DNA of 64,000 bases from Synchiropus splendidus (Eukaryota; Chordata; Actinopteri; Syngnathiformes; Callionymidae). A model generated the notes under the pieces. The model had not been told where the DNA came from and searched no databases. It saw only the letters and a program-made list of their open reading frames with translations. Positions 52,261 to 64,000 of this stretch are shown here, piece after piece. The stretch lies in assembly GCF_027744825.2 (NCBI RefSeq), contig NC_071340.1, positions 6,822,501-6,886,500 on the forward strand, given 5' to 3'. Within the stretch, counting starts at the first letter, position 1; each line of letters starts with the position of its first letter. A program made the translations under genes and the position numbers.

Positions 52261-52310
52261 AATATGTTCAGTATTCTATCCATCAAAATGTTATCCATTC
52301 ATCCACAGAT

Positions 52311-52820
52311 ACACACACACACACACACACACATCCTCAAATTGAGGTTTTGACCTGTGGGGACCGGCGAAAGTTCCTCACGAAGACATAAGGTCCCCGT
52401 GAGGATAGTGTGTTGTCAGGAATTGGTGCCCACGAGGCAGTATAATCAAGCACACACACACACACACACACTTTTGTCTTCCTATCTTAGTGAGAACCGT
52501 TACTGACATGACCCAGTCCCCCAGCATCTCCAAATGGCCAAACTTAACCTACTGTGAACCAAACTAAAACCCAATTATAATAACCCAGCTATTTTTTAGT
52601 TTTAACCCTCAAACTGAGGCTTGACAAATTGAGGACCGGCCAAAACCCTTTCTTTGCAAAAATGTCTTCACTCTGTTGATTAAAAACTCATACAGGTACA
52701 AGATCACACAAACACACACACGCACATATACACACACTCAAATTGAGGCAAAAGGTCCCAACAATTGTTCCCCTCAAATACAGTGATACAAGGGCCACAC
52801 ACACACACACACACACACAC
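52311..52820. repeat. (CA)n arrays with CA-associated dispersed repeat, copy 2
   Basis: Three (CA)n arrays (52311-52333, 52450-52471, 52796-52820) are separated by related modules containing CTCAAATTGAGG, GGGGACCGGC and AAGGTCCC. The segment 52527-52650 (AAATGGCCAAACTTAACC, AACCCAATTATAATAACCCAG) is homologous to 38215-38345. This mosaic is a known style of fish dispersed repeat. Confidence 0.7.
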
Positions 52821-54122
52821 GTACACTGGATGCAACAAATGCAAGTGAGAAGAGCGTAAATGTGTAGCTCTGTGTTATAATTAGACAGCATGTTGTGGGA
52901 TCTGGAGGCCTTCACCATGTGTCACAGGGACATAAATCGGTTCTCACAGCTGCGCTAAGGGTACACACTTCCCTTATAGGGACCAAAACAAATCCCAGTC
53001 AACATCACATGCCAGAAAAATGACTTTTTTCTGCAATTTGAGGCAATAAAAAAAATTAAAACTGGTTCATGCTTATCAATAAACACATTTGTAGTCACAG
53101 TGACTGACAGCAAGTTTGTGTGTTGTCAGGTTCAGGAACTCTAAATTTCAGGTCCTGCTGTGTTTTCATCAAAAGCTGGTGTTGCCTGTGACAGCCATGA
53201 GAAAACCATCAACTTGATGGATAATATACAGTTTAGAAGACGTGCAAGCAGTATTTATTTAATTATATATATTATATGAAATAATTATTTACCCTCACCA
53301 AAATAACTTTCGTTTCAGAACAGTACATCCACGCAATGTCCTCCCTTGGTCAACCAAAGCACATGTGCTTTTGTGTTTTCTCTTGGCTCAGACCCTGAAA
53401 CAGATCAATTAGAGGCCCCGGAGTCCTTCACTGTAACCACGGTAGAAAAGCATGATATTTTCATCATCTTCTAGTTGTTAAAGATGTTTCCGTGACTGCG
53501 ACTTAGTGTTTGTTTCCTCATATCGGGCCTTGTATTCATTCACAATCTTAGCCTGTCGCAATATGGACTGACCTGCTCCAAACATTGCAATGTCGAGCTG
53601 CGCTCAAGTCAAGTTGCTTTCGTCTTGGTCGTAACCACAGCCACATCTCTACAAAAAAACAATGATCCATCTCTGTGGGAGGAAGTGTGGAGAACAGCTG
53701 ACTGCTGATCATTCAATTCACTGGTGCACTTAATTTCACCTGCATGAATTGTCAAAAATTCTAGACCTCCAAAAGATAAGACCAAAGTCGTGAAATTAAT
53801 GTGGGTCACTGTCTTGTGCTTCGTAGTCTAGTGACTCACGAAAGCATTTTGTTCAGTTGTCACTACTGACAAGCTCAATATCACATAAAAGCGTCACGTA
53901 TCTGAATAAAGATCAGAAAATATCAACCGTACTGATCTGTACTGGTTTGCTAGCTCATTCGAAACTCGGCTTAGATGAGGCTGATGTCTAAGTCTGTTTC
54001 AGAACAGTAGTTCCTAACTGATGCGGCTTTGGAATCACCACATTGAAATGCTGTGAACCTGATTCAAACATACTTGAAGAAAAGAAGTTTAAACCAGATA
54101 TATTGTATTGTGTTATATAAAT
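52821..54122. other. non-coding region
   Basis: No recognisable gene. A minus frame of 66 codons at 53609-53809 has no family resemblance. Confidence 0.5.
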
Positions 54123-54975
54123 CATTGTTTTTCAACCGGGGTGCCGTGGCACACCAATGTGCCATGAAAGACTGTCAGGTGTGCTGTGGGAAAGTGGTCC
54201 AATTTCACCTCATTTATGGGGAGATAGAGGCGGGCGATATGATGACATTAAATCATGACAATAAGAACGTGTTGAGGAGCAACCAAGGTGAGGAGATCAC
54301 ATGGATCCGCTGACATTCTTTCTCTCCACTCTACTGTAGAGCTGCAGTGTGTTGATGCACTGATCTGTCCGTCAGTCAAACCAGTGCTGCTGTGGTGCGC
54401 GCCGCTCATCTTCCAACACACTCACAGCGAGGAGCCGGTCACATGCACAACTTCCAGCCTTTTTTAAACTGTTATGCGCCTTTAATTTGACCACACACTT
54501 TCATGACAGAACGATGGAGGGAGACTGTCTGCACCGCAGAGCTAAGGGCTAACATGACGTCTCATTTCAAAACTTTATTCATACTCATGGACTGTCAAAG
54601 TTTGTTTTGTGGTTTAAAAGTAGCCAAAAAGCGAAATGCACAACAAACTAAATGTGCTCCAAAATGTAAAGAGAGAAAGAATAATTTGTTTTTATGAAGC
54701 AAATTCAGGCAAAGAATGTTAAGGTTTTGTCTTGAAACTCTACTTTATTTACTTATCTAAAGTAAGTAAATAAATCAATATATCATGATATATTTTGCCA
54801 TATTGCCCACCCATTTCTGGACACATTTGAAGCAATTTGTTTCTGCAAATAGCATGGCAAAATGACAACCGACTGTCAGTAGCTACAGTTTTTCACAAAC
54901 AAATAGGTATTTTCTATGGGACTTTAAGCACAAGTGTGGTTTGAGGGTGTGCGAGAAAAATGTTGAAAAACACTG
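54123..54975. mobile_element. hAT-like MITE (outer element)
   Basis: Inverted termini CATTGTTTTTCAACC and, read inward from the right, CAGTGTTTTTCAACA. Flanks ATATAAAT (54115-54122) and GTATAAAC (54976-54983) share six of eight bases, consistent with a decayed 8-bp target duplication. The sequence after the left end (GGGGTGCCGTGGCACACC) matches a common vertebrate hAT-derived short element. It holds a second element inside. Confidence 0.65.
54229..54812. mobile_element. nested GGGCGATAT-type MITE
   Basis: The left end GCGGGCGATATG and, read inward from the right, GTGGGCAATATGGC are inverted relatives about 580 bp apart, both inside the hAT-like MITE. This implies insertion of one short DNA transposon into another. 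Exact limits and target duplication were not resolved. Confidence 0.45.
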
Positions 54976-57900
54976 GTATAAACAATATCGCTGTTACATG
55001 ATAAACGAAAGCCACATCAGTTGGCAGTTGACATATATAAGTAGTTATTTTTTTTCAGAAAAGGAGACACTTGTTGGGATTTATCTGCTCACGAACCCAG
55101 AAATGAAACTCGCCTTAGAAGAAGTGAAATGACACAAAATGAGAGGTGTGAGTTTGTGAGGAAAGCAATGGCGCTGATTTAGAAACGGGCCTGTCTGACA
55201 TCCCCAAACTGCTCATCAACATAAATCAATAACAATCCTTGGCAGAGCCGCTGACCTCAAACATAACAAGCTGTCACAAGTGGCCGGCAGCGCGTTTGTG
55301 TGTACGTTCGCCGTGGCATTAGGAATCGAGCATATTTCATGACTTGAATATACGATGTGATAGTGGCTGCTGGATGACAAACCCAATATGTGTGTGTGAG
55401 TAAATGTGATATCTGGCAACATGTTTCAATCCCGCACAGACTCGGCTCTGCGTGTTGGCAGCCGGCGTCATGCTGCTTCGGCTGCGGCCTATTTTCAAGT
55501 CCCAGTGTGACAGAAACCTTCCAGTGACAAGTCAGATTGTCTTGAGCTCACAGTGTGATGAAACATTTCCTGAAGCTGTGATGGCGTTAACACGGATTTT
55601 ATAATTGATTTAGACTTCTAAAAGGCAGCTGTTGTCACCTCGCAAAAAGTAGGACGTGGGGTTTGAGTTACACCTTGTATCCAACAAAGTGGGGTCACTT
55701 GACCACAAAGACGATCATGATTTTGTCTTTGCTGACCTTATTGAGCCAATACATTATACATTATACCCTGTGCATAAATAACATTTCATTTATTTACACA
55801 TCTGTGTGTATTTGCCACATCTCAAATTTGGAAATTTGAAAAGGAAGTATGTTGCTGTGGAAACAGGTTCTGCAGATGAAAGAAGAGTGGACTGGATACC
55901 CCGTCACACGTATACGTTGTGGTCCAAAAAATGACGGCAGACGATAAAGTGAGATATGTTTGGGGGGTACAAAGAAACGGAAATTAGGAAACAGAAATCA
56001 GTAATGTGTCCATGATCAGTTGTCGACTGTTTCGCCGAGTGTGTTGTTTGTTGTGCGGCAGAGAGAGATGCTCTCTGATGACATCATCTCGTGGCGCACT
56101 CTCCTCTCAATAATGGCAAAATAAAGTTGTGTTTTATTTTTGAGCATTTTCACAAATGTTGTTAAAAATGTCCGATGGAAGCCTGACTGCTCTATAAGCA
56201 CTTTGCTCTGTTGAAATCAGTTATCTTTCAACACTGATCACTCACTTGAGCTTGTCCTTGACTTGTTATTTGTCCTTTAAGTACAACTCCTGCCCTGTCT
56301 GTTGAAGAATCTCTCCTCCTCACCCAGCTCTGAATGAATATATTGTCTGTCTGTTAAATCAATTCATATAACGCTGTCTCTTTCTGGCAATAAGAATTTA
56401 AAGAAATGGAATGTCTCAGGTAAGGCATGCTTTAAATTTGTTCAGGAATGTTTGGAATGTTTTCATATTTGTGTTTTCTTTTTTTCTTCTTTTTTTGTTG
56501 AAGCAGGACCGTGGAGCTTGGCCATGTTATTACTTGTTTGCTGGTAAGACAACAGCAAAAGTATTCCATCTCATGTATATATAGCTCATTGATGAAGACA
56601 ACTACAGGCCTGACTTGAATGTGCCACGCTTGCTTGAGCTCTAACATTCCCATTAGTGAGTTCTCCGGCCGAATAGCAGTGACCTCTGGACTTCACAGTT
56701 CATCTTTCATGGTATTGATACACTGTGGATTCTCATGACATGCAAATTAGTCTCACATTGTCCTCACATCAAGTGAAGTACTTAAGTACTACACTTGGGA
56801 TGCTTGAGCCAGTTTGTCCAATGATGGATGAGCCATGAAAGTATCAGTATCCTGGGAGCTGCTCAGCAAAGTAGGAGCAGAGCCACCTATGGCACCGTTC
56901 TGTGCCCCACTTTGCTCAGCCCACATCCATTGCTGCACTTACAGTAATCTTGCTCTGCAGTGTTCATGTGCTCTAAATTGGTGACAAATGTGAAGCGCCA
57001 GATGGAGATGTTAGCTGCTAGCCACAAGAAAGGAGAGCATGGGAGCATGATGACGGAGTTTTGGGGCCATCGCTGGACTGGGACGAAACAAACACCCTGA
57101 CATTTTTTGCTATGGTGGAACGCTGTGATTTTGATGTCCCAGATGGAGCAGAAACTAATCATATTGAGTTCAGTTTAAATGAATCGCTGACCGTAGAGGC
57201 ACATACAGCCTGTTCTGCGTTGCCTTCATCTTCAAACTTGAACGGTCTGATAGGGGAGAGACAGGCTTGTGGTGTTTCTGCTCACAGTTAATGAACTGAA
57301 GCATTTATAAGGTGAGACACACATCCATCTTGTGTACTAAATGCCACACACATTGTTGTGCGTACTGTGTTCTATTTGTCATGTATTTTTTATTTTTTAA
57401 CAAGCTTATTAGCATTGATTTAACTTGGTGAAGCTACCTTGTTGATCCGTTGGCCCCACACTTTTCAATCCCACTTCAAAGTGGTTTGAGCGCCAGCAGT
57501 GGGACTGAAACATGTTCCCTTCATAAACTCTGTGTTTTACTTCCAAGTTGAAGATTATCCCAAATGAGACGATGTGATGATACGTTCATGATACTTCACT
57601 CTGATGCAACTCACGTAACCCAGCCCATCACTTACATTTGACTTTCAGCATTTTATCTAAATGATAGGAAACCTGTAACAACTCGCCCAGGAGAAGGAGG
57701 TAAGTGGGTCCCACTCCAATTGGATGAGGCAGCTTTCCGTTGAGTGAAAATTAACCAATGGGTTGCTTTCTTTGTCATAAGGGCCGGATGCTAAGTGGAA
57801 ATCGCATGCCCACTACTTTCACTGGACCTGTGTACTGTCAATCAAAGCCTTCTGGTGCGAATTCATTGGACGGCACTGAAATTTCCCAGTAAATCAGTGC

Positions 57901-60852
57901 AGCTCTGGCTAGAGCCACATAACGTGATAGTAGTTGCAAGAATGAAATTATAATATTGCAAGAATAAAGCCGTAATATCTAATAGATTTCTGGACATAAG
58001 TCAGTTTCAAAAGAACCACATGCCACTTTTGTAGAAGAGGATCTGGCTGGTCGTGGTCAACTGCATGGATACAGTCGTATCTACACGAGTGTAACGTCAC
58101 CAGGCGTCAACGTCAGACTCTCTTTATTGTCATATTTCATTCACTGGATAATAACGCTTAAATATTTCTTGTAATTCATTTTTTGTAGCAAGTTAAAACG
58201 TAAATGTGTGAGAAGCTAGAGGCTGGATGTTCATAGCATTTAACTTTGTTAGTTTTAAACTCATAAAATATCTAGTTATAAAGGAATCTGGGATTTTATA
58301 ATCACAAGGTGAGAACCTGCTAAAACTCTATCAGAAAAAAACAAAAAAGAAACAGACTGGTGCTTTTCCAGAATCCTTTATTCTCAAACTGAAACAGATG
58401 ACAGATGGGTGGTATATGAGACTCTGATGGTACAGACCGTACACTCTGAGAAACGGGATATAGTTAAATCCAAAGGAAGTATTTTCAGTCGAGAGGCAAA
58501 ACAAAGCACCTGTTACCTTTAATCCATACGTCATACTTCCAGCAAAACAAGAAAAACACCGCCATCTGAGCGCATGAAGTAGTTGGAGTGCAACTCTTCA
58601 ATACATGCTGACTCAGCTATATTCATTGATCGACTGTTCGATTGTGACTGCAGCATTTCCCATGAAACCCAGCGGCCATTCTGCGAGCACTATTGACAGT
58701 TTCCGATACATATTCAGGAAAAGTAAGATGAGAGATTTCTCTCAGCGCAGACTTGACAAATCCATCAATGCACTGACATTTCTGATGAAACAGTGTAACT
58801 CTAGCTCTCACAAGATGAACCACCAATGACAAATGTTGCATCACAGGTTATGCATTATGCACATAACTCAAAGTCCTTACACAAAATAAATCTCCCTGCA
58901 GGCCTAAACGCGACTCAAGAGCTTGATGAAGCTTTTCAACAAGGCTCTTAGAGGTACAAAATATCTGTGCAGTGCTTTTGCTTTCCAATCTCTGGTACTC
59001 AGCTCCACTGTCACAATAGATAGGCTATAGACGAAACAGTTTGAAATAAATAACACAGTCTTCAATCGTTTCCTCCATTACAAATATGAAAGCGTATTGC
59101 ACTCACTTCATCATATTTTTTTTTTCCTTTTCTTGAATTTTTGTTTTTTTCACTGTACGCACTGTAGTTTTAATCATTTAAAACAGACAGACCTCAGTTA
59201 TTATTTTTTAATCCATGCATTTTTAAGTGCTAAACCTTTTTTTGTACACCACCCCTTTGGGCCTGAATGCACTTGAATGCATCACACTGTATCGCACATG
59301 AAGAGTTAGCCATTTTATATCACCCCTAACAATTGAAGGATTAATAATCTAATGTAATGAAAACATTTTTTAAAAATAATTGCAAATATTCCTGAAAAGT
59401 GAACAGATTATTTTGGATAGGACCATTTTAAACTCCACATTCACTCTGAAAAATTGAGGAATGATGCCCAGTTCAATTCACCCTGGTTTGGCTCAAACAT
59501 GGTCCCCAACATGTTCTCCACATCATGGAACGTTGTGCTATGTGTTTTAAGTAAATGCAATGCGCTTTGGTGCAACCAGAAAACAGACCTGCAACACAGG
59601 CATACACCTCCCAGGTGAGACTGTGGTCCATAAAACTTTGGTCCCTTGAGATTGGTCACTATGGAGCCTCTGAATGTCCAGGAAATGTTTCTCAAGAATC
59701 ACTCTTGATTGTTCTGTACAGCAGAAACGTCACATGACAACAACGATTCAGTCGTTACGGTAGATCCGCATTTCACAGCAGCCAGGTGAGGCACTACCTC
59801 TCAGCACACACACATATGCAAGCACGCACGTACACAATCACGCAGGTCAGCAGAATTAGCCAATTAGCCCGTGGAAGGGTTGGTGCTGACAGCCCTTGTC
59901 CCAGTGAGTGAATACGCCTTTTCACAGTTACGGACAATTCTTTGTCAAGGAAACAGTGTCTGGCAGAAAAAGTAGCATTGTATTCTGGCGCCGCCGACAA
60001 ACAAGCCACATGTGCCCTGACAAGGTCCACTGCAGGCGATGATGCACCAAGAGTGTTACTTAAGAGTGACTCAGCCAAATAAATAGTCCTCGCATGAATC
60101 CGCAAGACGTAATGAGCGTGTGCATTGTTCATCTGTCCTTTGTAATTGCTAACCTGCTTGAGAGGAATACAGATAATGTGCACATGCAAAAAAAAACAAA
60201 AAAAAGAAGCTGCTGCCAATGGCACCACCTGTGAGATGCAGTAGATAACCCCAATGAAGATGCTCCAAACAGTGAGGTCCTTTCTTTAAATCCAGGAATC
60301 AGTTTAAATGTTTCAAAATTCACTTAGTATTTTGTTTTTGGAATACTTATAACACTATATGATTGTATATATTAATATGACCCTGGCGGCGCAGTGACAT
60401 GCTACTTTCAGAGAAACAAAAGCCTGTCCATAAAACTTGATACAAGTATTAAACCTTGACTCAAAAAAAGCACATCTCAGCCACAGACATTGGAAGAAAA
60501 ATTCCAAAATTGTATGGTTGATAATCAGAAACTCTAAGTAGAAGCAATCTCTGTCCAGATAAACTTCCATAAATCCCAATGTTCTGGGATACACACATTG
60601 TCCATTGTACCCGAGTAGAGGTGCCAGACTTGGCTGGTTGCCTCATAATTTCAAGACTTTTTTTTTACATCTGAGAATCACAGAGGCCTCTTGTTGTTGT
60701 GCTTTCAGATAAAAATCAAGGAACACATGTTTCCCCTGCAGCTGGGCGAATTAAGACTGCAGACGTAAGAAATCACCACTAACCTTGTGTGTGCCTTGTG
60801 CTCTGTATTGATAAACCAACGGCCTTAGGCTCGCAGGAATCTAAGGTCACTT
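54976..60852. other. non-coding region downstream of adra2b
   Basis: About 6 kb without a recognised gene. The frame at 57061-57291 (plus, 76 codons) overlaps a 91-codon minus frame and has no domain. TCTCTTTATTGTCATATTTC near 58120 recalls a retroelement 3' end. A 144-codon minus frame at 59794-60228 shows no family resemblance. The part nearest 60.9 kb may belong to the adra2b 3' UTR. Confidence 0.45.
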
Positions 60853-60858
60853 TTTATT
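60853..60858 (-). terminator. candidate poly(A) signal of adra2b
   Basis: An AATAAA hexamer read on the minus strand, about 320 bp past the adra2b stop codon. This is a sensible 3' UTR length. No clear GT-rich downstream element follows it, so an alternative site farther on is possible. Confidence 0.35.
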
Positions 60859-61179
60859 TGATCCTTTCCTCTGATAGTCCATTTCATGTAGAAATACAAG
60901 AATGTTAAATACATTAATATCTTAGCATCGTGTTGCTGTCCAGAAGCTCAGTTCCTATGGCATTTCAGTGTTCATGAGACGGTGCTCACACTCGTGTCGT
61001 TCTCTGCTTTGAGCGCAGACCTTGCAGTCTTGGTTGGCAATTTACGCATATGGCTGTCGAAGAATGGCTCTCGCTTCTGTGGTTTATGCTGGAATGGGAA
61101 CAGCCCTTTTGGAATTCTGATTGGAAGTTATTTCACTTCAGAAATTGTTGACCGGCCGTTTGCATGGTTTGTGAGTGGG

Positions 61180-62712
61180 CTAGAAGAAGGTGCCTTTTGT
61201 TCCTCTGCACAGGATCTTTTTGAAAGCATTTCGAAAGTCTTTGTTAAAGATGGTGTAAATGACTGGGTTGAGCGAGGAGTTGCAGTATCCGATCCAGAAG
61301 AAGAACTTAAAGAGGGGTTCAGGGATGGCACAGGTTTGGGGACACAGAGCCCGAAGTGAGTAGGAGAAGAAGAACGGGAACCAGCATATCATGAAAACCC
61401 CGATGACCACAGCCAGCACAAAGGTGAATCGTTTCTCCCTGTTGACCATGGCTTTGCGCCTCGCTGCTCCGGGATTGTTGTCTATTTTGGACTTCCGCCC
61501 TGGCATCAGTCGAGCCCCTTTCGTAGTGGCGATCATATCTCGGTATTTATGGACGGACGCTGGGGAGTGTATTCCGCCTCCTGCAGGTGAGCCAGGCATG
61601 CTGGCACTGCCCTGGCCTCCGCCGATGCTGTTCTCAAGGTCGCTGTCTGTGCTGGAACTGTCGCCATTGTTGTTGTCCGCCTTCTTTCCAAACTTGCGCT
61701 TTCCCTTCTTGCCGTCTTTAGTCTTGGTGGAGGCAGACTTGGTGTCCACTGAGCTTGCAACCGGTGAGACAACCGGAGAGCTGGATGGAGGCTGAAGCAG
61801 ATTGTTTGTGGTGGGGCCCTGGGCGGTTTGGGCGTCTCCCATTGACGGAGATGGAGTAATGGCAAGGGTTGGGGGTCTGGTGTTTGAGGTTTTGCTGGAT
61901 GAAGGCGATGTGCTCTCCTCATCTGGTTTTCCGTTTGCCTGCTTGTGCCGAGGGGGCTGACTTGGGGTTGCAGAGCCGACACCATCTTTTCGGGGCTCTC
62001 CAGGGGGACACCGAGTCCTCTGCTTTGCAATTTGGTAGATTCTTATGTAGACGAGGATCATGATGAGACAGGGGACAAAGAAGGACCCAAGACTGGAGTA
62101 GAGGATGTACCAACTCTCATCATTCAGCTGACATTGGGGTCCCCTGGCATTCTCAAGGTCTCCTGCCTCACTTTTGTTCAGAGAAAGCAGAGGAGGGAAG
62201 GAAACGATGGAGGCGATGAGCCAGACCACGACGATGGCAGCTTTGATGCGTCTTGGGGTCCTCTGGCGGCCATAGGTCACTCTGGAGATGGACAGGTAGC
62301 GGTCCAGAGAGATGGCACAAAGATGCACGATGGAGGAGGTGCAGAAGAGCACGTCCAGAGCCAGGTAGATCTCACACCACAGGGACTTGAAGTACCAGTA
62401 ACCCAGGAGTTCATTGGCTAGAGAGAAGGGGATGATGAGTGTGGCCACCAGGATGTCTGCAGCAGCGAGAGACACCAGGAAAAGATTCTGTGGACCTCGC
62501 AGGGACCGGCTGGTGAGGACAGCTATGATGACCATGATGTTCCCGACGATGGTGAAGCACACCATGAGAGTGATGGCAGTGGCAAAGGCTGCTGTCGCCT
62601 CAGGAGAGTAGGGGGCGAGATTTTGGACGCTCTGGTTGCAGGGGATGGAAGGGCCGCTGATATTCCAGCTGCTCGACTCCATGGAGCAGCCGCCGTCCAG
62701 TGCAGAAGCCAT
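61180..62712 (-). CDS. adra2b: alpha-2B adrenergic receptor, single coding exon
   Basis: Encodes a 510-residue class A GPCR that binds adrenaline and noradrenaline at the plasma membrane and, by family knowledge, signals through Gi/o to lower cAMP. Numbering is from the chosen Met. Seven helices lie at about 38-62, 73-98, 109-134, 155-175, 200-225, 428-452 and 464-487. Key residues are present: Asp86 (2.50), Asp120 (3.32, amine-binding), DRY 137-139, helix-5 serines 206, 207 and 210, CWFP 443-446, NPVIY 482-486, the Cys113-Cys194 disulfide pair, and Cys502 as a palmitoylation candidate. Glycosylation sequons lie at Asn17, Asn26 and Asn179. The subtype call rests on [26 protein letters not shown] and [10 protein letters not shown], which fit 2B better than 2A, 2C or 2D. 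The third loop (about 227-425) is long, Ser/Pro/Lys/Asn-rich, and lacks the acidic run of mammalian 2B. The frame stays open upstream to a Met at 62760, but the ATG at 62712 has G at -3 and +4 whereas the upstream one is weak. The stop is TAG. The receptor call is near certain; the subtype is likely. Confidence 0.9.
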   Translation of the reverse strand: MASALDGGCSMESSSWNISGPSIPCNQSVQNLAPYSPEATAAFATAITLMVCFTIVGNIMVIIAVLTSRSLRGPQNLFLVSLAAADILVATLIIPFSLANELLGYWYFKSLWCEIYLALDVLFCTSSIVHLCAISLDRYLSISRVTYGRQRTPRRIKAAIVVVWLIASIVSFPPLLSLNKSEAGDLENARGPQCQLNDESWYILYSSLGSFFVPCLIMILVYIRIYQIAKQRTRCPPGEPRKDGVGSATPSQPPRHKQANGKPDEESTSPSSSKTSNTRPPTLAITPSPSMGDAQTAQGPTTNNLLQPPSSSPVVSPVASSVDTKSASTKTKDGKKGKRKFGKKADNNNGDSSSTDSDLENSIGGGQGSASMPGSPAGGGIHSPASVHKYRDMIATTKGARLMPGRKSKIDNNPGAARRKAMVNREKRFTFVLAVVIGVFMICWFPFFFSYSLRALCPQTCAIPEPLFKFFFWIGYCNSSLNPVIYTIFNKDFRNAFKKILCRGTKGTFF

Positions 62713-62760
62713 GACACACGTTTCAGGGGTCTTCAACAGAAGTAAGCAGAAAATATACAT

Positions 62761-63544
<784 letters not shown>

Positions 63545-63641
63545 AAGCAAACAAAAATATATTTTACTGGTAGGAATTACTGCTTACACATGTCTCATAT
63601 CTAAACCCCAAATTAATCATCATTAATAGCGGTTTCCTGAC

Positions 63642-63865
63642 CTAAATAGTACGTAGGCTGATAGACATAGTTCCACACGTGTTGGACCTTGTCGTGTGTC
63701 ATATTCACCTCGGTGGTTCCGCTGCGTCTCTGGGTTTGTGTGTCACTGCTAGCTCCCTCGCATCCTCCACGGAAGATCTTCCAAGTCCATTTTACGCACA
63801 AAAAACTCTTCTTGTCATGCGACCAAAACACAATTCATTTGCGCTTATTTAAAAAAAATGTTGGA
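63642..63865 (-). other. possible 5' UTR exon of adra2b
   Basis: GC-richer than its surroundings. It ends at a donor-like site (TTTAG|GTCAGG, exon end 63642). A pyrimidine-rich acceptor-like stretch ending TTGAAG lies just before the adra2b ATG (exon start 62730). Joining the two would give a spliced 5' UTR with short upstream frames that do not continue into the receptor. Fish adra2b is usually treated as a single-exon gene, so an unspliced leader is equally possible. Inferred only from splice-like motifs and position. Confidence 0.2.
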
Positions 63866-63887
63866 ACGGAACTTTAACCAAACTCCT

Positions 63888-63900
63888 TAATATATATATG
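63888..63900 (-). promoter_or_regulatory. TATA-like box upstream of adra2b
   Basis: The minus strand reads CATATATATATTAAGG here, about 1.2 kb before the receptor start and just upstream of the GC-richer possible leader exon. Runs of TA are common in this window, so the match is weak evidence for a promoter. Confidence 0.2.
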
Positions 63901-64000
63901 CAGGATGTGTGGACAAATATTTGTGCGTAAGATGCACCCGCGTCTTCACCGTGCGTATTTACTCAAAAGAATCACATAATGGGAGGTATTCTACAATATT

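Noticed and set aside
52688..52918. Val/Cys-rich 76-codon minus frame
   Set aside because: Produced by the (CA)n array and neighbouring repeat modules.
57061..57291. 76-codon plus frame with protein-like composition
   Set aside because: Opposed by an equally long minus-strand frame, with no domain or exon boundary. Coding origin cannot be supported.
60379..60402. CTGGCGGCGCAGTGACATGCTA, resembling the start of a fish SINE
   Set aside because: Short and without a recognisable continuation or tail.
61391..62611. Plus-strand frames of up to 158 codons over the adra2b exon
   Set aside because: They are antisense shadows of the GC-rich receptor coding sequence, which alone shows family motifs.

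Overview
This window looks like nuclear DNA from a ray-finned (teleost) fish. The evidence is: (i) one clear protein gene, an alpha-2B-type adrenergic receptor (adra2b) on the minus strand near the right end; (ii) a decayed Tc1/mariner element whose terminal repeats resemble a family common in fish genomes; (iii) several hAT-type relics and short non-autonomous DNA transposons; (iv) long (AT)n and (CA)n microsatellites. No bacterial gene organisation, operon, CRISPR array or tRNA/rRNA gene was seen. The species cannot be named from the sequence alone.

Layout. 1-8.1 kb: AT-rich non-coding DNA with small hairpins. 8.1-13.1 kb: DNA-transposon relics, including a complete non-autonomous hAT copy with a perfect 8-bp target duplication and a second hAT transposase pseudogene. 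13.1-28.3 kb: mostly featureless non-coding DNA, interrupted by a striking double palindrome near 17.2 kb, a hexamer-tailed LINE-like end at 17.8 kb and an (AT)n tract at 21.1 kb. 28.36-29.78 kb: Tc1 relic. 31.7-32.2 kb: a 53-bp inverted duplication separated by an (AT)n/poly(T) tract, followed by another (AT)n tract and a hAT terminus. 33.4-35.9 kb: a more CpG-containing stretch with splice-like signals on the minus strand that could be short exons of an unrecognised transcript. 36.5-60.8 kb: non-coding DNA with MITEs (43.9, 47.7, 54.1 kb), diverged repeat pairs, microsatellites and a CA-associated dispersed repeat. 60.85-63.9 kb: the adra2b gene with a possible poly(A) signal, a single large coding exon and a possible upstream promoter and 5' UTR exon, interrupted by about 100 bp of (AT)n.

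Overall this is a gene-poor region around one single-exon catecholamine receptor gene. Almost every other open frame has the properties of chance or shadow frames. No clearly novel biological system was found. The most unusual structures are the AT-flanked inverted duplication at 31.75-32.0 kb, the palindrome cluster at 17.17-17.29 kb and the possible micro-exon series at 33.6-35.9 kb.
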